A stretch of DNA of 64,000 nucleotides from an uncultured Victivallales bacterium. Lineage in GTDB: Bacteria; Verrucomicrobiota; Lentisphaeria; Victivallales; UBA1829. Below the pieces are notes generated by a model. It had not been told where the DNA came from, ran no database searches, and saw nothing but the letters and a program-made list of their open reading frames with translations. The number at the start of each line of letters is the position of its first letter. Position 1 is the stretch's first letter. The position numbers were made by a program, and so were the translations under genes. Shown here one piece after another: positions 17,748 through 25,945 of this stretch. Where the stretch lies: the NCBI GenBank assembly GCA_934661375.1, contig CAKUJH010000005.1, positions 58,899-122,898 on the forward strand, in the 5' to 3' direction.

Positions 17748-19205
17748 ATGTGGTGGTTCATTGGCGGTATCGTTCTTCTGATTGCCGGGTATTGCACCTA
17801 CGGCAGGATGGTGGAGAAAATCCTGGGTCCGGATGACCGGCCCACACCCGCAAAAGTACATCCGGACGGAGTGGATTATGTGGTTCTGCCCAACTGGAAG
17901 AATATGCTGATCCAGCTGCTGAACATCGCCGGAGTCGGACCGGTCATCGGTGTGATTCTGGGGGTGCTGTTCGGTGATATTGTGTTCATCATCATCCCGA
18001 TCGGCAACATCATCGGCGGTGCTGTGCATGACTTCGCCGCCGGCATGATGTCTATCCGGCACAACGGCGCCAACCTACCGAAGCTCGTCGAAATGTCTCT
18101 GGGACGGACCACAGCCCGTGTTTTCAGCGTGTTCATGACCATCCTGCTCCTGCTGGTTGTTGCGGTGTTCATCAATGTTCCTGCCAGCCTGATCGACCTG
18201 ATGAAGCCCGACTGCGCCCTGTTCTGGCCGGCGGTCATTCTGATTTTCCTCTATTATATCTGTGCAACCCTGTTTCCGGTGGATAAAATCATCGGCAAAG
18301 TTTATCCGTTCTTCGGCGCGATGCTGCTGATCGGAACTCTGGCTCTGTTCATCAGTCTGCTGAAAAACGGCTTTGCCAACCCGGAAATCATGACGGAAAC
18401 GGAATCGTTCCGGAAGGGAATGACCACGCAGCCGGTCATCCCCGTGCTGTTCGTAACCATAGCCTGCGGTATTCTTTCCGGTTTCCATGCCACACAGTCC
18501 CCGATCATTGCCCGGACCATGGCGTCCGAACATTACGGACGTGCGGATTTCTACGGCATGATGATTGTGGAAGGCATCATTGCCATGATCTGGGCAGCCG
18601 GCGGCATGGCAATCTACAATCTGTTCCCGCAGTTCATGGGACCGGACGCCAATGCGACCCTGACCAAAATCACCACTTATTTCCTCGGTCCGTGGATGGG
18701 CGGCGTGACGGTGATCGCAGTCGTCATTCTGGCGGTTACTTCCGGCGATACCGCTTTGCGGAGTCTGCGTCTCAGCCTGGCGGAAATTTTCAATATCCCG
18801 CAGGTGAAACTGACAAACCGGTTCCTGCTGACTCTGCCGCTGATCCTGATTATTTCCCTGCTGCTCTGGTGGTCCAATTCCAATGCGGACAGCTTCAAAT
18901 GTCTGTGGAATTACTTTGCCTGGGGCAATCAGGTGCTGGCAGTGTTCACCCTGTATTCGGCTTCGGTCTGGCTGATGCGGCAGAAGAAAAGCTGTTTTGT
19001 CACGATGCTGCCGGGCATGTTCATGATGTTCATTGTATCGTCGTTCATCCTGTGGACTTCGCCTGTGCATAAACTGCCGTGGGGCTTCGGACTGGATCTT
19101 CAGCTGGCGTATACTTTGGCGGGCGACCTGACGGTGTTCACTGCCATGCTGGTGTTTTTCCAAGGCATGAAAAAACGCCGCGAGGACGAACTTCCGGAAA
19201 AATAA
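17748..19205 (+). CDS. Carbon starvation CstA-family permease (short form)
   Basis: 485 residues, polytopic. The N-terminus (YGRMVEKILGPDDR.TPA) and the GPVIGVILGVLFGD and GGAVHDFAAGMMSIRHNG segments are diagnostic of CstA/YjiY, which transport pyruvate or peptides. FHATQSPIIARTMASEHYGR near residue 245 is also conserved. It is shorter than the enterobacterial proteins (about 700 residues), as is common in anaerobes. A single-gene unit divergent from the NSS operon. Confidence 0.95.
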   Translation: MWWFIGGIVLLIAGYCTYGRMVEKILGPDDRPTPAKVHPDGVDYVVLPNWKNMLIQLLNIAGVGPVIGVILGVLFGDIVFIIIPIGNIIGGAVHDFAAGMMSIRHNGANLPKLVEMSLGRTTARVFSVFMTILLLLVVAVFINVPASLIDLMKPDCALFWPAVILIFLYYICATLFPVDKIIGKVYPFFGAMLLIGTLALFISLLKNGFANPEIMTETESFRKGMTTQPVIPVLFVTIACGILSGFHATQSPIIARTMASEHYGRADFYGMMIVEGIIAMIWAAGGMAIYNLFPQFMGPDANATLTKITTYFLGPWMGGVTVIAVVILAVTSGDTALRSLRLSLAEIFNIPQVKLTNRFLLTLPLILIISLLLWWSNSNADSFKCLWNYFAWGNQVLAVFTLYSASVWLMRQKKSCFVTMLPGMFMMFIVSSFILWTSPVHKLPWGFGLDLQLAYTLAGDLTVFTAMLVFFQGMKKRREDELPEK

Positions 19206-19225
19206 AATTCCGCACCGTGGCGGAA
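19198..19225 (-). terminator. Intrinsic terminator of the leftward SDR/fusion/quinone reductase operon
   Basis: TTCCGC (19208-19213) and GCGGAA (19220-19225) pair around a 6-nt loop. On the minus strand the stem is followed by a T-rich run (complement of 19198-19207). It lies about 40 nt past the quinone reductase stop. Confidence 0.5.
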
Positions 19226-19265
19226 ACAGGCGTCACGATGCAGAATCAATCCGGAAAAAGAAAGG

Positions 19266-20225
19266 TTATCTGAAAGTCAGCACGACTTTGCCGATGTTTT
19301 CCGCACGGCGCAGAACCCCGTGCGCTTTTTCCACATCCTGAACCGGGAAAACCGCATGGATGTTGGAAATCAGTTTCCGGGAACTGAACATCGGCCACAA
19401 TTCGGTTTGCAGACAATGCAGGATATGCGCTTTTTCTTCCGGAGTCCGGCTGCGCAACGTACTGCCGATCAGGCGGATGCGCTTGCGCCACACGGTTTCC
19501 AGATTGACCGTTGTTTCCGCGCCGCCCATGGTGGCAATCATGATCCAGCGTCCGCCGAACACCATGTGGCTGAAACATTCCCCCATGAGTTTCCCGCCGA
19601 TGCAGTCGAGCGCGACAGTCGGATTGTGTTTTTCGATGACCGGGCGAATGTCTTCCGTGCGGTAATCCAGCACGTGATCCGCACCGAGTCTGCGGACGAA
19701 CGCCGCCTTTTCCGGGGAATCAATGGTGGTGATGACTTCCGCGCCCATGAGTTTGGCAAACTGAATGGCGGCAAGTCCGACACCGCTGGCGCCCGCCTGC
19801 ATGTAAAAAACATCACCGGGTTTCATGCCGCCGGCTTCCTGTTTCAGGTTCAGGTAAACCGTACTCCACACTTCGGGGAGCGAAGCCGCTTCAATCATGG
19901 ACAACCCTTCCGGGATTGGGATGACCATGCCGGCGGGAGCCGTCACTTTTTCCGAATAACCGCCGCCGCCCAGCAGCGCGCAGACTTTGTCGCCGGGTTT
20001 GACCTGCGCATTTTCCGGAGCTTCCAGCACTACGCCGGAAACTTCCAGTCCGCACCATTGCGGCCATCCCGGCGGCGAGGCATAACAGCCGTCTTTCTGC
20101 ATCAGGTCGGCGCGGTTGACCGCCGCCGCGTGGACTTCGATCAGGACTTCGCCGTCTTTGCGTACCGGGTCCGGCACGTCCGCCCACTGAAAATTGAGTT
20201 TGTCGTCCAGTATCATTGCCTTCAT
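19266..20225 (-). CDS. NAD(P)H:quinone oxidoreductase of the zinc-free MDR type (PIG3-like)
   Basis: 319 residues, the usual length. MDR fold: N-terminal GroES-like catalytic domain (VHAAAVNRADLMQKDGCY, GLEVSGVV) and Rossmann domain with AGASGVGLAAIQFAK near residue 140 and GGRWIMIATMGG. No structural-zinc Cys cluster is present, which places it with quinone oxidoreductases rather than alcohol dehydrogenases. Last gene of the leftward three-gene operon, 18 nt after the fusion gene. Confidence 0.92.
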   Translation of the reverse strand: MKAMILDDKLNFQWADVPDPVRKDGEVLIEVHAAAVNRADLMQKDGCYASPPGWPQWCGLEVSGVVLEAPENAQVKPGDKVCALLGGGGYSEKVTAPAGMVIPIPEGLSMIEAASLPEVWSTVYLNLKQEAGGMKPGDVFYMQAGASGVGLAAIQFAKLMGAEVITTIDSPEKAAFVRRLGADHVLDYRTEDIRPVIEKHNPTVALDCIGGKLMGECFSHMVFGGRWIMIATMGGAETTVNLETVWRKRIRLIGSTLRSRTPEEKAHILHCLQTELWPMFSSRKLISNIHAVFPVQDVEKAHGVLRRAENIGKVVLTFR

Positions 20226-20243
20226 GAATGAAATCTCCTGTTT

Positions 20244-21998
20244 TTATATCAGCCCATACAATTTTTCCATGATCCGCACCCGTCCGGCATACGCCAGATT
20301 CCAGTCGCCCATGCGTGAAGTCAGCACCACGCCGCCGCGTCCGGTGGCGGGATCCACGATGATGGACTGTCCGGTCCAGCCGGAATGGAATATGGTCTTG
20401 TCCGAGAAATTGCGCGGACGGTGTTCTTCGCACATATCCCAGCCGAAACTGCGGCGCGCACCGTCTTTTTCGTAAGCGCATTGCGTGATCAGGTCGTAAT
20501 ACACGGCGGGAAAATGTTTCCGCGCCGCAATGTCCTGCAGGAAAAGCAGCATGTCGCCCGCCGTGGAAAAGAAACTGCCGCTGCCCAGCGGGAAACCGCA
20601 GTCCAGACACACTGCGTCGTTATGAACGCCCGCCGGGCGGTTGGGATTCCAGTGTTCCACTTCATCCGGACCGGGACCGGGTTCATTCCACGTGGTGCGG
20701 TTCATGCCCAGCGGTTCCCAGATCATTTCCCGTGCCAGCGTGTCCAGGTCCTTGCCGGTCAGACGGTTCAGGATCAGACCGAGCAGAATCAGGTTATAGC
20801 AGGAATATTCGAAGGCTTCGCCGCGCGGACGCACCGGCATTTTTTTCGCGATTTCACGGAAGAACACTGCGCGGTCGCTGGAATGGTACGGTTTGTCGTT
20901 GCTGAATCCGCTGACGTGCATGGCGAGGTCGCGTATGGTGATGTCGCAGTTCCTGCCGAGCGCATGTTCCGGATAATATTCCGTGAACGGCGCATCGGGG
21001 TCAAGACGTCCCTGATGGATCAGCAGGGCGCAGCAGCCGGCAGTCATGGTTTTTCCGCAGGACGCCATGTCGAAACGTGAATGAACCGTCATGGGTTTCG
21101 GCGGATGAGTGGTTTGGTTCCCGACGGCAATGATGTCTTCCGGCGCATCCAGCCGGGCAAAGACTGCTCCCTGAATCAGCCCGGAATCCACCTGATGCTG
21201 CGCTTCCTCCCGCGCGGCGCGGAGATTCTGCGCATACGGCGGCCAGTGGATATTGTCCGCAACCGCACGGAACTGTTTTACGGTCGGCTGCGGTGAGGTA
21301 TCCGTTTCGTCCTGGATCGCGAATGTAACTGACACGCCCGTTTTTATGCCGAGTATGCGCTGAAGCCGTGCATATTTTCCGGTGATCAGCTGGATGAACG
21401 GTTTGTCCAGTTCTTTTTTCAGCAGGACGGTTGTGCGGACCGCATCCAGAAATTCGTCTTCCGTTCCGGCGGCGGTTACGATTTTCAGGATGTCCGCGCC
21501 CCGTGCGGACTGTTCCCGCAGATGCGCCAGGATCTGTTCCGGCGTGCGGGCGGTCTGCATGTGCGAGGACATGACCACTTTCGCGCCGCGCCGGTGAATT
21601 TCCTCAATCAGCTGTTTCTGTTTCCCGATGGCTTCGGGTTTGACTGCCAGTTCATAAGGTTCCGGATCGAACAGATCGCCCATGACGTCGATCACTTCCG
21701 CGCCGGCGTCCGCGGCGTCCAGCAGAAATTTCTGACGGGCTTCGTCATCGTTCCCGAACCATTTGTCGTTGCGGTACAGAATGAACATGAAGGGCAGTTC
21801 CGGCGCGGCGTCCATCAGCATTCTGTAATTGGCGGTGGTCCGGGCTTCCGGCGGCACTTTCGCCAGTTCAATGGCGATGCCGTCCGCTCCCTGCGCCGCT
21901 GATGAAACGACCCGTTCGCGGAGACGTCCGACATCGGATTCGCCGTTGATGAGTGAGGTGATGACCGGCTCCGTTCGGTTGAAAAAGGATTTGCGCAT
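20244..21998 (-). CDS. Fusion protein: type I 3-dehydroquinate dehydratase-like domain + serine beta-lactamase-like hydrolase
   Basis: 584 residues. Residues 1-245 resemble type I dehydroquinase (AroD): a Schiff-base Lys candidate K172 in ADILKIVT and its partner His H146 in MSSHMQ are kept, but the substrate-binding Arg after the first conserved Glu is lost (IELAKV instead of the usual ELR.D) and the C-terminal loop is altered. Residues 260-584 are a class C beta-lactamase/esterase fold with SxxK (S313-C-G-K316), a Tyr motif at Y398 (EYSC) and HSG (538-540). No signal peptide is visible. Middle gene of an operon with an SDR and a quinone reductase. Confidence 0.85.
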   Translation of the reverse strand: MRKSFFNRTEPVITSLINGESDVGRLRERVVSSAAQGADGIAIELAKVPPEARTTANYRMLMDAAPELPFMFILYRNDKWFGNDDEARQKFLLDAADAGAEVIDVMGDLFDPEPYELAVKPEAIGKQKQLIEEIHRRGAKVVMSSHMQTARTPEQILAHLREQSARGADILKIVTAAGTEDEFLDAVRTTVLLKKELDKPFIQLITGKYARLQRILGIKTGVSVTFAIQDETDTSPQPTVKQFRAVADNIHWPPYAQNLRAAREEAQHQVDSGLIQGAVFARLDAPEDIIAVGNQTTHPPKPMTVHSRFDMASCGKTMTAGCCALLIHQGRLDPDAPFTEYYPEHALGRNCDITIRDLAMHVSGFSNDKPYHSSDRAVFFREIAKKMPVRPRGEAFEYSCYNLILLGLILNRLTGKDLDTLAREMIWEPLGMNRTTWNEPGPGPDEVEHWNPNRPAGVHNDAVCLDCGFPLGSGSFFSTAGDMLLFLQDIAARKHFPAVYYDLITQCAYEKDGARRSFGWDMCEEHRPRNFSDKTIFHSGWTGQSIIVDPATGRGGVVLTSRMGDWNLAYAGRVRIMEKLYGLI

Positions 21999-22026
21999 TG
22001 GCTGCTCCTGTTTTTTTCAGTATGAA

Positions 22027-22776
22027 TCAGGAATAAAGACAGGCGCGTCCGCCGTCGATCAGATACGTGTCCCCGGTGATGAATGCGGCTTTGTCCGACG
22101 CCAGATACATGACCAGGTCCACGACTTCCCGCGGTTCGGCGGCACGGCCGAGACAGGTTTTCATTTCCGCCATGCTGGCGCGGGTCAGTACCGGACCGGG
22201 GGCGACGCAGCAGGCGCGGATCCCATACGGCGCACCGTATCTCGCCAGCGATTTGGTGAAACCGTGGAGTCCGCTCTTGGCTGCGCTGTAAACCAGCGAA
22301 CCGCCGGTATAAGCGTCGATGGAGCTGATGCTGATGATGACGCCGCGTCTGCGTTTCATCATGCCGGGCAGTACCGCGTGTGCCAGGTAAATGGGGGCGC
22401 GTCCGTTGACTTCCAGACCCCAGTCGATCACGTCGACGCCCTGTTCGACAAAATTCCGGGTGGTGTTGAGCATACGTCCCGGTTCGCCGCCGGCAAAACT
22501 TACGGTAACGTCAACGGAACCGAATTTTTCCTCGCCCAGCAGCACTGCATTTCTGATTTCATCATAATGGCGGACATCGACTTTGACCGCAATTGCTTTT
22601 CCGCCGTCTGCGGTGATTTCATCCGCAATGACCTGCGCCCGTTCGAGATTGATGTCTGCCAGCACCACTGCCGCACCGTTCCGGGCAAATGACCGTGCCG
22701 CGGTTTCGCCCATGCCGGACGCCGCACCCGTGATCAGAACACATCTGCCGCTGAAATCCAGAAATTTTTCTTCCAT
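22027..22776 (-). CDS. Short-chain dehydrogenase/reductase
   Basis: 249 residues from the ATG at 22776-22774, chosen for the cggagg Shine-Dalgarno just upstream; longer frames would include the promoter. The cofactor motif TGAASGMG is near residue 15, VSFAGGEPG holds the variant NNAG position, and the catalytic Tyr/Lys are in VYSAAKSG. The C-terminal FITGDTYLIDGG is typical of classical SDRs. Substrate unknown. First gene of a leftward operon whose LacI regulator is divergent. Confidence 0.93.
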   Translation of the reverse strand: MEEKFLDFSGRCVLITGAASGMGETAARSFARNGAAVVLADINLERAQVIADEITADGGKAIAVKVDVRHYDEIRNAVLLGEEKFGSVDVTVSFAGGEPGRMLNTTRNFVEQGVDVIDWGLEVNGRAPIYLAHAVLPGMMKRRRGVIISISSIDAYTGGSLVYSAAKSGLHGFTKSLARYGAPYGIRACCVAPGPVLTRASMAEMKTCLGRAAEPREVVDLVMYLASDKAAFITGDTYLIDGGRACLYS

Positions 22777-22815
22777 GACAACCTCCGTTTGTTTATATTC
22801 CGGTTCTTCCTTTAT

Positions 22816-22920
22816 CATTGAATATAGTGCAGTCTCCATCCATTTCAATGGTTTTTCCGGTTATTTCGGAAAAGTTCAATGAAAGAAACCGCTTGATTTC
22901 TAAAAAAATCAGGATATATT
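22816..22920. promoter_or_regulatory. Divergent promoter-operator region between SDR operon and LacI gene
   Basis: Leftward promoter: TTGAAA (22848-22843), 16 nt, TATATT (22826-22821). Rightward promoter: TTGATT (22893-22898), 16 nt, TATATT (22915-22920). Between the two -35 boxes lies an inverted repeat, TTTTCCG (22853-22859) and CGGAAAA (22867-22873). TTCAATG also occurs twice (22844-22850, 22875-22881) and inverted once (22816-22822), giving a second set of candidate regulator half-sites. Confidence 0.5.
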
Positions 22921-22951
22921 GCAAATATGAAACAGAAAATGAGGTGTTTTC

Positions 22952-23920
22952 ATGAAAATACAGGAAATAGCCAGACTTGCGGGAGTATCCGCCGCCACGG
23001 TCTCGCGGGTATTCAGTCATCAGCCGGGCATCAAGGAGGAAGTACGGCAGAATGTGCTTGCCATTGCGCGGAAACACAACTATCATCCGCGTTTCTCCTC
23101 CCGACAGAAAAATGTGGTCATCATTACTCCGTATGATTCCGTATTTCCCGTGCAGAGCTGTGTGGATATGATTCTGATGTCTCTGGCGCAGGTGCTGCCG
23201 AAATATGATTTCCGGATAGAAATTCTGCCGGTCAACAATCAGGAGCGGCTGGAAAGCATTCAGTTCTGCGGTGCGGTTGCAATTGGAGTGGAAGCTTCGG
23301 AATTTCTCCGCTGGGAGGAACGTTTTTCCGTGCCGCTGATTGTCATGGACCGCTCGCCTGCCGGGAAAGTGCCGCCGAATGTGTGCTTTGTGCATTCGGA
23401 CGAGGCGCAGGGCATGGCGGCTGCCGTGGATCATCTGTACACATGCGGCTGCCGCAGAATCGGTTGTATTATTCACGGTTCGCCGGAACGCGGCAATGCG
23501 CTGCTGCGTTTCAACGCCGTGTCGCGCGCTTTGAAAAAACACAGTCTGCCGTACAACCGCAATCTGGTCTGCTATTCCGGAGACGGCACGGAAAAATATG
23601 TGGAGCTGATCGGGAAAATGCTGAAACAGCAGATCGACGCGCTGTTCTGTCCGGGCGGCAATGCGGGGCTGATGGCTCTGTATGCACTGTCGCTGTTTTC
23701 CCGCCGGATTCCGGATGACATTTCCCTGATCGCTTCGGAACAGACGGCGTTTTCGCAGTTCACGGTTCCGCCGCAGACAACGATTTCGCCAGATTACCAT
23801 GGACTTGCGGAACAGGTTGCAAAAATTCTGACAGGCTGGCTGGACAATGAACCGCTGCCGGGGTCGGTTTCGCTGCCGTACGAATTGAAAATTCGGGAAA
23901 GCACGGCAGTTCCGGAGTGA
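22952..23920 (+). CDS. LacI-family transcriptional regulator
   Basis: 322 residues: HTH MKIQEIARLAGVSAATVSRV at the N-terminus, then a ligand-binding domain (VVIITPYDS, VIVMDRSP-like segment LIVMDRSPAG, RRIGCIIHG, TTISPDYHGLAEQVAKIL). Although the ligand is unknown, it is divergent from the SDR/fusion/quinone reductase operon and shares a promoter region with it, so that operon is its most likely target. Confidence 0.94.
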   Translation: MKIQEIARLAGVSAATVSRVFSHQPGIKEEVRQNVLAIARKHNYHPRFSSRQKNVVIITPYDSVFPVQSCVDMILMSLAQVLPKYDFRIEILPVNNQERLESIQFCGAVAIGVEASEFLRWEERFSVPLIVMDRSPAGKVPPNVCFVHSDEAQGMAAAVDHLYTCGCRRIGCIIHGSPERGNALLRFNAVSRALKKHSLPYNRNLVCYSGDGTEKYVELIGKMLKQQIDALFCPGGNAGLMALYALSLFSRRIPDDISLIASEQTAFSQFTVPPQTTISPDYHGLAEQVAKILTGWLDNEPLPGSVSLPYELKIRESTAVPE

Positions 23921-23988
23921 AAACGCCGGAAAATGTTCAGAAATCGTTAATTTTATAAAAAATTTTTTCGTTTTTCCGGTTTGACCTC

Positions 23989-24031
23989 TTGTTTTTTTGC
24001 AGTTCTTGTGGTATAATTAAAACCAACCACA
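23989..24031 (+). promoter_or_regulatory. Promoter with overlapping inverted repeat before the GntR-type regulator
   Basis: TTGTTT (23989-23994), a 17-nt spacer and a perfect TATAAT (24012-24017). TGTGGT (24007-24012) and ACCACA (24026-24031) form an inverted repeat that straddles the -10 box, a position suited to autorepression by the GntR-family protein encoded 10 nt downstream. Confidence 0.6.
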
Positions 24032-24040
24032 GGAGGTTTT

Positions 24041-25057
24041 ATGAAGCGTCCGGAAACAGCAGCGGTCAAGAACGGTTTGCGGAAGCGGTTGATGGAACTG
24101 CTTTCTTCGTCCGTCAGCGACGGCAGAGTCCCGCCGGAACGGGAACTCGCCGAATCGCTCGGCGTCAACCGTTTCCTGCTCCGGCAGTGTCTGGAAGATC
24201 TGATTCTCGAACAGCGTCTTTACCGCATTCCGCGCAAAGGCACGTTCCTGCGCCAGTATCAGGCGCCGATTGTCGGCATCGTTCAGGATTTCGGCAAACC
24301 GGACGGTTTCTGCAATTTCCCGCTGATTTTTTCCGGCATCTGCGAAACCCTGGAAGAAAACAACTGCATTATCCGTTTTCTGAATCCGCATGATGAAAAA
24401 GACCTGGCGTCCTTGATGGAACGCTATGAGCTGTCCGCCTGCATTGTCAACCATACTGACCTGCCGGAAGCTGCAAAGATTCTGGAATATATGCCGGAAT
24501 CCTGCCGCCGGAAAACCGTTTTCATTTCGACTTATCCGCTGCTTCTGAAAAAAGAGCTGCAATGGAATTATGTCATCAGCAGCGAATGTTCCGGACAGCG
24601 TATTGATTCCATTGTGAATGCCGGCGGACGCCGCATCGCTCTTCTGGCGGTGAATCCGGCGGCGAAGGAATGGTGTCTGGCACATTTCCGGAAGCTGGGA
24701 CTGGAATGGAAGGAAAGCTGGGATCTGAAAGACGCCGCCGCGATCCAGGAACATCTGCCCGCGCTGCTGCGTCAGGGCGAAGTCGATTCGCTCCTGGCGG
24801 ACGGCACCGATTCCGTGTTCGACATCCTGTTCACCGTGCTGGCCGCACAGAAAAAATTCCGGCCGGTGATCAGCATCGCATACGAAAAACGCGTCAAACT
24901 GCTGCGGAAATCCTATCCCGGAATCAAGGCGCGGTTCCGGTATTATTATCATGCCGGAAAAAATATCGGCGTGGAAGCCGGGAAAATGGCGGTGCGGATC
25001 TGCCGGACCGGCGAATACCAGACCCCGGTGGAGGCGGAGCATGTGTTTTTACGATGA
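24041..25057 (+). CDS. GntR-type regulator with LacI-like sensor domain
   Basis: 338 residues. A GntR winged helix occupies about residues 5-75 (VPPERELAESLGVNRFLLRQCLEDL, then RIPRKGTF). The rest resembles a LacI/AraR-type periplasmic-binding fold (IVGIVQDFG, VFISTYPLL, RRIALLAVN, SLLADGTDSVFDIL). Sugar-responsive GntR/LacI hybrids of the AraR type behave this way. It precedes two consecutive pseudopilin + DUF4838 pairs on the same strand and is their likely controller. Confidence 0.88.
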   Translation: MKRPETAAVKNGLRKRLMELLSSSVSDGRVPPERELAESLGVNRFLLRQCLEDLILEQRLYRIPRKGTFLRQYQAPIVGIVQDFGKPDGFCNFPLIFSGICETLEENNCIIRFLNPHDEKDLASLMERYELSACIVNHTDLPEAAKILEYMPESCRRKTVFISTYPLLLKKELQWNYVISSECSGQRIDSIVNAGGRRIALLAVNPAAKEWCLAHFRKLGLEWKESWDLKDAAAIQEHLPALLRQGEVDSLLADGTDSVFDILFTVLAAQKKFRPVISIAYEKRVKLLRKSYPGIKARFRYYYHAGKNIGVEAGKMAVRICRTGEYQTPVEAEHVFLR

Positions 25058-25090
25058 ATCCAATTGTCGCGTATAAAAAATAAACAGCGG

Positions 25091-25169
25091 AAAGGAAGGA
25101 AACAGAACGGAAATGACCAGATTGCGGGAAAACATTCAACTTCAAAACGAACGAAAGGAGAACTTATCC
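25091..25169 (+). repeat. Leader repeat, copy A (79 nt)
   Basis: This 79-nt stretch before the first pseudopilin matches 28476-28554 with only about three differences. It contains the aaaggaaggaaacagaacgg element, an in-frame ATG at 25113 and the real Shine-Dalgarno aaaggag (25155-25161). The identity continues into the coding sequence at a lower level. Confidence 0.85.
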
Positions 25170-25931
25170 ATGAAAAAGCTGAAGCCGTTGTCATCCATTT
25201 CACATTTGAAACGTAACCCGTTGCAATTTACATTGATAGAACTCCTCGTGGTGATAGCGATCATTGCGATTCTGGCGGCAATGCTGCTCCCGGCGCTGAA
25301 TTCCGCCAGAGAAAAAGCCCGCGCCGTCGCCTGCGTAAACAATCTGAAACAGCTGGGGATGGCAAGCATCATGTACCAGAATGATTATTCGGATTATTTG
25401 CCGCCGTTTTATCTGAAAGGCGGATCTGGAAACTACGGGAACTGGGCAACCTCTATTTATCAGTATCTGGGTGGAAAGCTCCCTGCCGATGTGAATATCA
25501 ATTCTGCTCTTCCCCGTCTGAAAACGATGGTCTGCCCATCCCACACTGCCGCGCAGAACTGTCAGATCTTGCCCGGCAGAACCGTGCCGAATACCGGACA
25601 TTTGTCTTATGGCGAGAATATGTATCTGTGTGACACTGCAAATTCCGAAGGCATGGCCTATGCAAAAATTAAAACGTCCAGAATTCCCCATGCCAGCAGT
25701 TATATGCTGTATGGCGAAATCAAGACAGATGAAGTGAATGCACATTTCCGGATAACCTATCAGAGCGCTGTTATCCGCATAAGTCATAGTAAGCGTATTA
25801 ATACTGTTATGGCAGCGGGAAATGTCATGACACTGCCTTACCGGGCTGTTCAGATGGGATGGGCATCCGCGCAGGACAGTCTTCCGTGGAATGCTGAATT
25901 CCGCACAAATCCGAAACCCATCCCGCAATAA
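25170..25931 (+). CDS. Prepilin-type pseudopilin (GspG/GspH-like N-terminus), module 1
   Basis: 253 residues. Start ATG 25170 is chosen for the aaaggag Shine-Dalgarno and because it gives the same 19-residue leader as the other three pseudopilins; an in-frame ATG at 25113 would add 19 residues. [17 protein letters not shown] begins at residue 20, the hydrophobic stalk-forming helix of type II secretion/type IV pilus subunits; Glu5 of the mature form is present but residue -1 is Gln, not Gly. The globular domain ends with a degenerate H-x9-DG-like strand ([15 protein letters not shown]). Located 14 nt before a DUF4838 protein gene. Confidence 0.92.
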   Translation: MKKLKPLSSISHLKRNPLQFTLIELLVVIAIIAILAAMLLPALNSAREKARAVACVNNLKQLGMASIMYQNDYSDYLPPFYLKGGSGNYGNWATSIYQYLGGKLPADVNINSALPRLKTMVCPSHTAAQNCQILPGRTVPNTGHLSYGENMYLCDTANSEGMAYAKIKTSRIPHASSYMLYGEIKTDEVNAHFRITYQSAVIRISHSKRINTVMAAGNVMTLPYRAVQMGWASAQDSLPWNAEFRTNPKPIPQ

Positions 25932-25945
25932 AGGAGTTGTCGCCA

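Noticed and set aside
25113..25169. Upstream in-frame start for the module 1 pseudopilin
   Set aside because: The internal ATG has the better Shine-Dalgarno and restores the 19-residue leader shared by all four pseudopilins. The same holds for 28498.
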